Shown piece after piece: positions 33,709 to 40,415 of a stretch of DNA of 58,961 nt; position 1 is the first letter of the stretch; the number at the start of each line of letters is the position of its first letter. The position numbers were made by a program, and so were the translations under genes. Origin of the DNA: UBA5448 sp045536965. Lineage in GTDB: Bacteria; Bacillota; Clostridia; Oscillospirales; SIG627. The notes beneath the pieces are model-generated. The model saw only the letters and a list, made by a program, of their open reading frames with translations, ran no database searches and was not told the DNA's origin. Location of the stretch: contig JAZSON010000002.1 in assembly GCA_045536965.1 (NCBI GenBank), positions 1 through 58,961 of the forward strand. Reading direction: 5' to 3'.

Positions 33709-34946
33709 TAGAGAGGATGTTTCTCACACAAGGCGGCGACGGCCGAGCGGACTTCGTCGGCACTGTCTTCAAAGGAAAGGGCAACCTTGCGGATGCAATC
33801 GGCAATGACGACCATATCGTCCTGATCGAAACCGCGGGAGGTGACGGCGGGAGTGCCGATACGGATACCGCTGGTAACGAAGGGGCTGGCAGGGTCGTTG
33901 GGAACGGCGTTTTTGTTGACGGTGATGCGCACTTCGTCCAAACGATGTTCCATTTCTTTGCCTGTCAGGTTCATATTCTGCAGGTCAACCAGCATGAGGT
34001 GGTTGTCGGTGCCGCCCGAGACGAGGTTGAAACCGCCTTTGACGAGGTTGTCGGCAAGGAGTGCGGCGTTTTTCACGATTTGTTCCTGATACTGTTTGAA
34101 TGCAGGGGTCAGGACTTCGCCGAAGCAAACGGCTTTGGCGGCGATGATGTGCATCAAAGGACCGCCCTGCATGCCCGGGAATACAGCTTTATTGATCTGT
34201 TTTGCGAATTCTTCGCCGCAAAGGATCATACCGCCGCGGGGGCCGCGGAGGGTTTTATGGGTGGTGGTGGTGACAACATGGGCATAGGGGACGGGATTGG
34301 GGTGGAGACCGGCGGCAACCAGACCCGCGATGTGAGCCATGTCGACCATCAGATAGGCACCGACGCTATCAGCGATTTCGCGGAAACGGGCAAAATCGAT
34401 GGTGCGGGGATAAGCCGAAGCGCCTGCGACGATCAACTTGGGTTTGTGCTGTTCGGCCAGCTTTTGAACTTCATCGTAATCGATGCGATGGGTTTCGGGG
34501 TTGAGGCCGTAGGAAACGAAGTTGTAGTAGAGGCCCGACAGATTGACAGGGCTGCCGTGGGTCAAGTGACCGCCGTGAGCCAGACTCATGCCGAGTACGG
34601 TGTCGCCCGGTTTGAGCAGGGCGAGATATACGGCCGTGTTGGCCTGCGCGCCGCTATGGGGTTGCACGTTGGCATGCTCGGCGCCGAAAATTTGTTTGGC
34701 GCGTTCGATGGCGATGTTTTCGACGATATCGACACATTCGCAACCGCCGTAGTAACGTTTTCCGGGATAACCTTCTGCATATTTATTGGTGAGCACCGAG
34801 CCTGCGGCGGCCAGTACCGCGGGAGACACGATGTTTTCGGAAGCGATGAGCTCAATGTTGTTTCTTTGACGGAAAAGTTCTTTTTCCATTGCCTCGGCAA
34901 CAGAGGGATCGACCGAACGGAGAAAATCAAGATTTTGTGTAATCAT
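33705..34946 (-). CDS. glyA: serine hydroxymethyltransferase
   Basis: A 413-residue PLP enzyme that converts serine and tetrahydrofolate to glycine and methylene-tetrahydrofolate. The PLP lysine lies in VTTTTHKTLRGPRGG; ELIASENIVSPAV, YPGKRYYGGCE and HGGHLTHGSPVN are standard. Length is normal. It heads a minus-strand group with the amidohydrolase, rarA, radical SAM and mscL genes. Confidence 0.97.
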   Translation of the reverse strand: MITQNLDFLRSVDPSVAEAMEKELFRQRNNIELIASENIVSPAVLAAAGSVLTNKYAEGYPGKRYYGGCECVDIVENIAIERAKQIFGAEHANVQPHSGAQANTAVYLALLKPGDTVLGMSLAHGGHLTHGSPVNLSGLYYNFVSYGLNPETHRIDYDEVQKLAEQHKPKLIVAGASAYPRTIDFARFREIADSVGAYLMVDMAHIAGLVAAGLHPNPVPYAHVVTTTTHKTLRGPRGGMILCGEEFAKQINKAVFPGMQGGPLMHIIAAKAVCFGEVLTPAFKQYQEQIVKNAALLADNLVKGGFNLVSGGTDNHLMLVDLQNMNLTGKEMEHRLDEVRITVNKNAVPNDPASPFVTSGIRIGTPAVTSRGFDQDDMVVIADCIRKVALSFEDSADEVRSAVAALCEKHPLY

Positions 34947-35006
34947 TTTTCTTTGTCCTTTCCTGCTAATTTGCCCGCGGAGCGGGAAAAAATACTGATT
35001 CAGTTA

Positions 35007-35035
35007 AGTATAGCATTTTATTTCGACGGAATCAA
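35007..35035 (-). promoter_or_regulatory. promoter of the glyA group
   Basis: On the minus strand TTGATT (35030-35035), 17-base spacer, TATACT (35007-35012), about 60 bases before the start codon. Confidence 0.65.
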
Positions 35036-35084
35036 GACATTTTGCATCTTTTTTCTAAAAGAAACGCGGATAAATCTCATATAC

Positions 35085-35113
35085 TTGACCAAAGGGGTAA
35101 AAAAGTGTATACT
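35085..35113 (+). promoter_or_regulatory. promoter of tcdA
   Basis: TTGACC (35085-35090), 17-base spacer, TATACT (35108-35113), 31 bases before the chosen start codon. Confidence 0.7.
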
Positions 35114-35143
35114 GACCGTAAGAAATATGTTGTGAGGTTTTGC

Positions 35144-35890
35144 ATGGTGAGTAAAAAATGTCCGCCTTATGAGGAGCGTATGTCCCGCACAAGCCGCATG
35201 ATCGGCCAAGAAGGGCTTGAACGGTTGAAAAATGCACGCGTAGCCGTTTTTGGTATCGGCGGCGTGGGTGGATATGCCATCGAAACGCTCGCGCGCGGCG
35301 GAATAGGGTCTCTTTTGCTCGTCGATTGCGATGTGGTAGATGCGGGGAATTTCAATCGCCAGATCATCGCTTCGATCGATACGCTGGGAGAAGAGAAGAC
35401 GCAAGTCATGAAAAAACGCATTGCCTCTTTCAATCCTGATTGTGCGGTGGAGGCTGTTTTTTGTCGTTATGACAGCGAAAGCGCCGATTCTTTTTCGTTT
35501 GAGGGTTTGGATTATATTGTGGATGCTATCGACACTGTTTCTTCCAAGTTGTTGCTTATCGAACGGGCAAAAGCGGCGGGGGTACCAATCATTTCTTGTA
35601 TGGGAACGGCGCAAAAACTGCATCCCGAGCAGCTGCGGATTGACGATATTAAAAACACCCAAATGTGTCCTTTGGCGCGGGTGATGCGTAAAGAACTCAA
35701 AAAAAGGGGAATAGAGCGACTGGATGTCGTCTATTCCCGTGAAATGCCTGTTTTGTCCGAATCGCTTGCGCGGGGAGAAGCGGGACGATGCTCACCTGCG
35801 AGCATGCCGTTTGTGCCTGCGGCGGCGGGGTGCTTGCTGGGATCTGCCGTTGTGCGGGCGCTTTTGGGGGAGAAACTGCCCTCGGCATAA
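35144..35890 (+). CDS. tcdA: tRNA threonylcarbamoyladenosine dehydratase (TcdA/CsdL), ThiF/E1-like
   Basis: A 248-residue E1-like enzyme that makes the cyclic form of t6A37 in tRNAs using ATP. The nucleotide-binding motif is VAVFGIGGVGGYAIETLARGG, followed by LVDCDVVDAGNFNRQI and the Cys-bearing SCMGTAQKLHPEQLRI. The ATG at 35144 sits close behind a promoter and a GTGAGGT ribosome site; a longer frame from 35042 would start upstream of the promoter. The last 160 bases overlap the convergent methyltransferase gene. Confidence 0.9.
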   Translation: MVSKKCPPYEERMSRTSRMIGQEGLERLKNARVAVFGIGGVGGYAIETLARGGIGSLLLVDCDVVDAGNFNRQIIASIDTLGEEKTQVMKKRIASFNPDCAVEAVFCRYDSESADSFSFEGLDYIVDAIDTVSSKLLLIERAKAAGVPIISCMGTAQKLHPEQLRIDDIKNTQMCPLARVMRKELKKRGIERLDVVYSREMPVLSESLARGEAGRCSPASMPFVPAAAGCLLGSAVVRALLGEKLPSA

Positions 35891-36594
35891 ATTTGCGCAC
35901 ATTCAGGGGTGCAGATTGCCCCCGGTGCATCTGTGTATAATACAAGAGGAGCCGAAATCCGCATGCCGGGACGGCTTCTTTTTTTTGCGTGACAGAGGAC
36001 GAGGAAGGGAGATTCGTTTTGCCGCGATTGTACAAAGGTTAACAGTTTGGGTTCCATATCGTGGGCGCGCAAAGAGAAGAAAAGATCACAGAGGCGTTCG
36101 GGACGGTGGCAACAATAAAAATCCCCGCCGTATTTCAGTTGTTTCGAGGCGGTTTTCACCACATCATCCAAAGTGCAAAACACTTCGCAGTTGGAGGCGC
36201 GCCGACAATCTTTATTGCTTTGGTACCCGCTGTCTGCACGGCGGTAGGGAGGATTGGCTACCACAAAATCCAAAAGTTTTTCGGGGGGCGGCAGCGTTTT
36301 CAAATCGGTTTTTACTACGGTGATAATGTGATCGAGTCGGTTGTCGCGCACAGAAGCGATGGCTAAGTCGGCGCAGGCGGATTGGATTTCCACCGCTGTG
36401 ATGCAAAGAGGCTTTTTTCGTCTTGCCAAAAGAAGGGAAATGACACCGTTTCCTGCGCAAAGCTCCATGCCGATGCTGTTCGGGCGCAGATTTGTAAAGG
36501 CGGCGAGAAGCACGGCATCGGTGCCGAAGGTGTAGAGGGAAGGGTCTTGATAAACGAACAAATCGTCCGAAAGGATGTCTTTTTGTATAGTCAT
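35731..36594 (-). CDS. TrmN6/YfiC-like SAM methyltransferase with extended C-terminus
   Basis: A 287-residue protein whose first about 235 residues match the tRNA1(Val) adenine-37 N6-methyltransferase family: SAM-binding GMELCAGNGVISLLLARR and the catalytic NPPY (VVANPPYRR). The family normally ends after a segment like PPLYLY...IYGL, corresponding here to APLVLYTDAPGAIC and QIYAEGS. The remaining about 48 residues, rich in Ser, Pro and Ala, are read from the strand opposite tcdA and look like an accidental extension. AT-poor linker and lack of a terminator support stop-codon loss. Confidence 0.82.
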   Translation of the reverse strand: MTIQKDILSDDLFVYQDPSLYTFGTDAVLLAAFTNLRPNSIGMELCAGNGVISLLLARRKKPLCITAVEIQSACADLAIASVRDNRLDHIITVVKTDLKTLPPPEKLLDFVVANPPYRRADSGYQSNKDCRRASNCEVFCTLDDVVKTASKQLKYGGDFYCCHRPERLCDLFFSLRAHDMEPKLLTFVQSRQNESPFLVLCHAKKRSRPGMRISAPLVLYTDAPGAICTPECAQIYAEGSFSPKSARTTADPSKHPAAAGTNGMLAGEHRPASPRASDSDKTGISRE

Positions 36595-36607
36595 GACGAT
36601 AACACCT

Positions 36608-36640
36608 ATAAAAAAGCGTGGGTAAAAAACCCACGCTTTG
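36608..36640 (-). terminator. terminator of the ferredoxin gene
   Basis: AAAGCGTGGGTTTTTTACCCACGCTTT followed by TTTATAGG on the minus strand, ten bases after the ferredoxin stop codon. Confidence 0.8.
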
Positions 36641-36649
36641 TCGGATTGG

Positions 36650-36823
36650 TTACGCTTCCTTGGGAGCGTCTACAGGGCAAGTTTCGGAGCAAGCGCCGCA
36701 ATCGATGCACTTTTCGGAATCGATTGTGCATTTGCCGTCATCTTCAGCGATAGCACCAACGGGGCACTCGTCGAGGCAAGCGGCACAGCCGATGCACAGA
36801 TCTTTGTCAATTTTATAAGCCAT
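36650..36823 (-). CDS. 2x[4Fe-4S] ferredoxin
   Basis: A 57-residue clostridial-type ferredoxin. Two cluster motifs are complete: CIGCAACLDEC and CIDCGACSETC, each with a following CP (ECPVGAI, TCPVDAP). It carries electrons for fermentation enzymes such as pyruvate:ferredoxin oxidoreductase and hydrogenase. GGAGGTG precedes ATG; own promoter and terminator. Confidence 0.95.
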   Translation of the reverse strand: MAYKIDKDLCIGCAACLDECPVGAIAEDDGKCTIDSEKCIDCGACSETCPVDAPKEA

Positions 36824-36853
36824 TTGAAAACACCTCCATCAATTATTGGTTGT

Positions 36854-36882
36854 ATTATACATGGACAAGAGTGGTTTGTCAA
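36854..36882 (-). promoter_or_regulatory. promoter of the ferredoxin gene
   Basis: On the minus strand TTGACA (36877-36882), 17-base spacer, TATAAT (36854-36859): a full consensus promoter, fitting high expression. Confidence 0.85.
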
Positions 36883-36911
36883 CCGTTTTTGTAAAAATAC
36901 GGCGGGAAAAA

Positions 36912-37880
36912 TCAGGCAATGTTGGTTTGCAGCAGATAAGGCTCACTCATTTCTCTTGCGATGAACTCATCGATGGAAAGAATGTCGTCGGGATTGTTTT
37001 TGTTGTGGTGATAGAGATGGGTTGCGACATCAACGCCGACATAACGGAAATGCCAAGGCTCGTTTTTATAGCCTGTTTGAAATTCGTTATCGGCCGTGTA
37101 ATGGATGACAAAGCCGTAAATATGGATATTGTCTACTGCCCAGCGGTAGGCGGCGGTTTCACCGAAACGGTTATAGGGGCGGGTATCATCCTGCACATCC
37201 ATGGCAAGACCCGTTTGATGTTCCGAATGGCCTGCGCGGGCGCTGTAGGTATCGACCACTTCTTGCGGATCGTCTTTTAAGTAGCCGTCGTACAAGCCTT
37301 TTTGGTACGAAAAAGAGCGGTAACCCGACATGCCGAGGATGGTATAACCTGCATCTTTTGCGCCGCGGCTTAATTTTTCAAAAGCGCGAGCCGCCTCTTC
37401 GCACAGACGGATGGAGCGGGTAGTGGTGTCTTTGGCTACCGTTACCAGATCGGTCGGTTCGTAGTCGGAGGAAAGGAATTTGTACTTGTTGGCAAGCACA
37501 AGGTTGGTGCCGACGTTATCGGCGGGAGAGACGATGTCGCTGCTGTAATAGGGATAGTCCAGTCCAACATTGACATGGGTGACCACCTGCGCATCGGTCA
37601 AAGAGGGATTCTTTGCTTTATAAGCGATATAGCGATCAAAAAGGGCTTCTTGATAGTAAGAAAGTTTTTTCATTGCGGCGTTTTCATCCGGCTTTTGCTC
37701 ATTGTCGGGTTGGGGTTGGGAATCGCCCGACGGGATGGAGCTGTTGCCGCTTGGCAGTTCGGATGCATTGGAATCGGGGGAGGAGGGCTGTTCATTCCCG
37801 CCGGACAGTTCATTTCCGCAGGAGGGTAAAAGCAGACTCAATACAACGAGTGCGGTTAAAATAACGGTTAATTTTTTCAT
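36912..37880 (-). CDS. lipoprotein M15B D-alanyl-D-alanine carboxypeptidase (VanY-like)
   Basis: A 322-residue exported peptidase trimming D-Ala from peptidoglycan stem peptides. The lipobox is LLLPSC near residue 21. A Ser/Asn/Pro/Gly linker follows (about 22-70). The zinc and active-site motifs of the family are visible: GMSGYRSFSYQ, SARAGHSEHQTGLAMDV (SxHxxGxAxD) and EPWHFRYVG. ATG at 37880 with GAGG upstream was preferred. Confidence 0.9.
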   Translation of the reverse strand: MKKLTVILTALVVLSLLLPSCGNELSGGNEQPSSPDSNASELPSGNSSIPSGDSQPQPDNEQKPDENAAMKKLSYYQEALFDRYIAYKAKNPSLTDAQVVTHVNVGLDYPYYSSDIVSPADNVGTNLVLANKYKFLSSDYEPTDLVTVAKDTTTRSIRLCEEAARAFEKLSRGAKDAGYTILGMSGYRSFSYQKGLYDGYLKDDPQEVVDTYSARAGHSEHQTGLAMDVQDDTRPYNRFGETAAYRWAVDNIHIYGFVIHYTADNEFQTGYKNEPWHFRYVGVDVATHLYHHNKNNPDDILSIDEFIAREMSEPYLLQTNIA

Positions 37881-37982
37881 GATCAAACCTCATTTTATTG
37901 ACATTACATTTTCATTATATGCTTTATTTTCAATTTGTAAAGGGAATTTGTCGAAAAAATATGTTCGATGAGGTGAAAATGC

Positions 37983-38012
37983 TTGACAAAAGAGGAATAT
38001 GCGTATTATAAT
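37983..38012 (+). promoter_or_regulatory. promoter of guaA
   Basis: TTGACA (37983-37988), 18-base spacer, TATAAT (38007-38012); RNA start expected near 38019, about 80 bases before the start codon. Confidence 0.75.
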
Positions 38013-38049
38013 GAAGCCAAGGTCGAGAAGTAAAAATCAAGCTCATTTG

Positions 38050-38080
38050 TCACAAAAAACTTTTTTGTGATTTTTTTATT
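38050..38080 (+). terminator. possible attenuator in the guaA leader
   Basis: TCACAAAAAACTTTTTTGTGA hairpin with a T7 run lies between the guaA promoter and its start codon, so it would end transcription early if formed. The leader before it is only about 30 bases, too short for a classical purine riboswitch. Confidence 0.55.
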
Positions 38081-38099
38081 TGAGGAAAGAAGGTATTAT

Positions 38100-39404
38100 A
38101 TGCAACAGGACATGATTTTAATTGTGGATCTCGGTAGCGAGGACAACTCTCGGCTGGCTCGAGCCATCCGTTCTCTTGGTGTTTACAGTGAGATTCATCC
38201 CCATGATTTGACCAAGGATGAATTGGCTGCCATTCCCAATGTCAAGGGCATTATTTTAAATGGCGGTGTCAACCGTGTGGTAGACGGAGTTAGTATCGAT
38301 GCCACCGATTGCATCTATGAAGCCGGAAAACCGATCTTTGTCATTGATCATCCCTGCAAGTTGCCTTGCCAAATGGATGCCCTTCCTGCAAGTGACGAGG
38401 AACTTTGCGATGTTTTGCGTCCTTTTATATTTGATGTTTGCAAAGCGACTGCCAACTGGAGCATGGAAAACTTCATTGCCGACCAAGTGGATATTATTCG
38501 CCGTCAAGTGGGAGATAAAAAAGTGCTTTTGGCGCTGTCGGGCGGTGTGGATTCCTCGGTGGTTGCCGCTTTGCTTATAAAGGCGATCGGCAAGCAGCTT
38601 GAATGTGTCCACGTCAATCACGGTTTGATGCGTCAAGGCGAAAGCGAAGCGGTGGTGGAATTGTTCCGCAATCAGCTGAATGCAAATCTTACCTATGTGG
38701 ACGCAACCGATCGTTTCCTTGACAAACTGGCGGATGTTGCAGATCCTGAAACCAAACGTAAGATTATCGGCGCAGAATTTATAAGAGTATTCGAAGAAGA
38801 AGCTCGCAAACTGTCGGGCATTGAATTTTTGGCGCAAGGTACTATTTATCCCGATATTGTGGAAAGCGGCACAAAAACAGCCAAGGTAGTTAAATCCCAC
38901 CACAATGTAGGCGGTCTGCCCGAAGATCTTGACTTTGCCTTGGTGGAACCGATCAAATTCCTTTTCAAAGATGAAGTGCGTGCCTGCGGCATTGCTTTGG
39001 GGTTGCCTGCTTCCATGGTTTACCGTCAACCTTTCCCCGGGCCCGGTTTGGGTGTTCGTTGTTTGGGTGCTATTACCCGCGAACGTCTTGCGATGGTGCG
39101 TGAGTCGGATGCGATCCTGCGTGAAGAATTTGAAAAGGCGGGCCTTTCGGGTAAAGTCTGGCAGTATTTCACTGTGGTTCCCGATTTCAAATCGGTGGGT
39201 GTGCGCAACAATGCCCGTGTGGATGCTTTCCCTGTTATTCTGCGTGCCGTCAACACAGTGGATGCCATGACCGCTACCATCGAAAGACTTGATTGGGATC
39301 TTTTGCAAAAGATCACCGACCGTATCCTTGCTGAGGTGGACGGTGTCAACCGCGTACTTTACGACCTTTCGCCGAAACCCCCGGCAACCATTGAATTTGA
39401 ATAA
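38100..39404 (+). CDS. guaA: GMP synthase with reduced, probably inactive glutaminase domain
   Basis: A 434-residue enzyme forming GMP from XMP. The synthetase part is intact: PP-loop LLALSGGVDSSVVAALL near residue 140, the VNHGLMRQGE and QGTIYPDIVESG segments and the dimer domain RQPFPGPGLGVRCLGA to KPPATIEFE. The N-terminal amidotransferase part is only about 110 residues instead of about 190. It begins normally (ILIVDLGSEDNSRLARAIR, then ILNGG) but has VIDHPCKLPCQMD where GICYGMQ with the nucleophilic cysteine should stand, and no His-Glu pair follows. Such an enzyme should depend on free ammonia or on another glutaminase. ATG at 38100 has AAGG upstream. Confidence 0.92.
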   Translation: MQQDMILIVDLGSEDNSRLARAIRSLGVYSEIHPHDLTKDELAAIPNVKGIILNGGVNRVVDGVSIDATDCIYEAGKPIFVIDHPCKLPCQMDALPASDEELCDVLRPFIFDVCKATANWSMENFIADQVDIIRRQVGDKKVLLALSGGVDSSVVAALLIKAIGKQLECVHVNHGLMRQGESEAVVELFRNQLNANLTYVDATDRFLDKLADVADPETKRKIIGAEFIRVFEEEARKLSGIEFLAQGTIYPDIVESGTKTAKVVKSHHNVGGLPEDLDFALVEPIKFLFKDEVRACGIALGLPASMVYRQPFPGPGLGVRCLGAITRERLAMVRESDAILREEFEKAGLSGKVWQYFTVVPDFKSVGVRNNARVDAFPVILRAVNTVDAMTATIERLDWDLLQKITDRILAEVDGVNRVLYDLSPKPPATIEFE

Positions 39405-39463
39405 TTTTGAAAGCAGAATAAACCCTGTATTTATGCGGGTTTGCGGCTCTTCGAAGCACAATT

Positions 39464-39652
39464 TGACAGCAAAATGATAGCAAACTATCGGAGCCTATTA
39501 TTCTAGAGAGTCCGAGTGGTTTGTGAATAAGATTATGATAGATGCATTAAGTGTTACTGATTTTTGCAGTCAGTAACACTTTTTGTTTTCATTTTTTGAA
39601 GTTATTATCACCAAAAGCGATAGCAACCAATGATAGTCAAATGATAGCAAAA
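39464..39652 (+). repeat. two imperfect 21-base direct repeats
   Basis: TGACAGCAAAATGATAGCAAA-type sequence at 39464-39484 and again at 39631-39651 with three changes; each contains GATAGCAA, and a further GATAGCAA lies at 39619-39626. Confidence 0.7.
39550..39587 (+). terminator. terminator-like hairpin in the guaA downstream region
   Basis: AGTGTTACTGA...TCAGTAACACT stem followed by TTTTTG. No gene ends nearby, in keeping with a leftover from a lost element. Confidence 0.6.
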
Positions 39653-39884
39653 GTTAGGATACCTTGTGCAAATATAATTGGAGCATATGAAAGTAAATTT
39701 GCTTGATTTTCTAAGTGCAATCGATTATAATATCTACACAAAATATCGGTTTTTATCGCAGAAAATAACTGCGCGATTTTTTGGATGATATTTTTATCCA
39801 AAATCATATAAACCCGTTGATGGCTATGGGTTGCAACGGCGGGATGGCAGAGACAATGGATTTTTATAGGAGCGGGGAAAGTGT

Positions 39885-40313
39885 ATGATCAGAAAAATGA
39901 ATGAAAGCGACAGAGTGCATGTGATGGCGATGATGCGTGATTTTTATGCATCTCCCGCTGTTTTTACAAATGGTTCTGAGGAGATTTTTGCCCGTGACAT
40001 TGAAAACTGTATAAGCGATAACCCTTACGTTGAGGGGTGCATTTTTGAGGACGGCGGTATTGTGCAGGGATATGCCATGCTTGCCAAAAGCTATTCGACC
40101 GAGTTTGGAAAACAATGTGTGTGGGTCGAGGATCTTTATATCAAAGAGGCCTTTCGCCATCAAGGCATCGGCAAAAGTTTTTTCGACTACCTTGCTACGC
40201 AATATACCGACTGCATCTTCCGTTTGGAGGTGGAGGAGGAAAATATTTCCGCTGTCAAACTGTATGAAAAATGCGGTTTTACTGTCTTGCCGTACATGGA
40301 AATGAAAAAGTAA
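39885..40313 (+). CDS. GNAT-family N-acetyltransferase
   Basis: A 142-residue acetyl-CoA-dependent acyltransferase. The CoA-binding motif is RHQGIGKSFFDYLATQY (R/QxxGxG/A) near residue 92, and ENISAVKLYEKCGFTVL is the usual C-terminal alpha4-beta7 motif. Substrate not predictable. AGGAG precedes ATG at some distance (13 bases). It stands alone before the sigma-factor cluster. Confidence 0.85.
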   Translation: MIRKMNESDRVHVMAMMRDFYASPAVFTNGSEEIFARDIENCISDNPYVEGCIFEDGGIVQGYAMLAKSYSTEFGKQCVWVEDLYIKEAFRHQGIGKSFFDYLATQYTDCIFRLEVEEENISAVKLYEKCGFTVLPYMEMKK

Positions 40314-40415
40314 ACGCGGCAGTTTTTCAATCATCCGCTTGGATTGCCAAGACAAACGGATGGCGGGGGATGTTTTGAACCGATCAAATCATAATGGAGT
40401 TATAAAGGAAGAGCC

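Larger units (their letters stand above)
39405..39884. other. non-coding stretch after guaA, probable integration scar
   Basis: No gene is seen in these 480 bases. They hold a weak hairpin AAACCC...GGGTTT at 39420-39442, two imperfect copies of a 21-base direct repeat (see next entry), a good hairpin at 39550-39587 and an AT-rich inverted repeat TTGGATGAT...ATCCAA at 39781-39801. The 3' end of guaA is a known target for integrative elements, and clustered short direct repeats resemble arm-type integrase sites. No integrase gene or second copy of the guaA end is present. Confidence 0.4.

Noticed and set aside
33627..35135. 502-codon open frame on the plus strand
   Set aside because: It is antisense to glyA, whose protein is unmistakable; composition is Gly/Asp/Val-rich as in shadow frames.
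38019..38099. Guanine riboswitch before guaA
   Set aside because: The leader is too short and has none of the purine-aptamer loop sequences.
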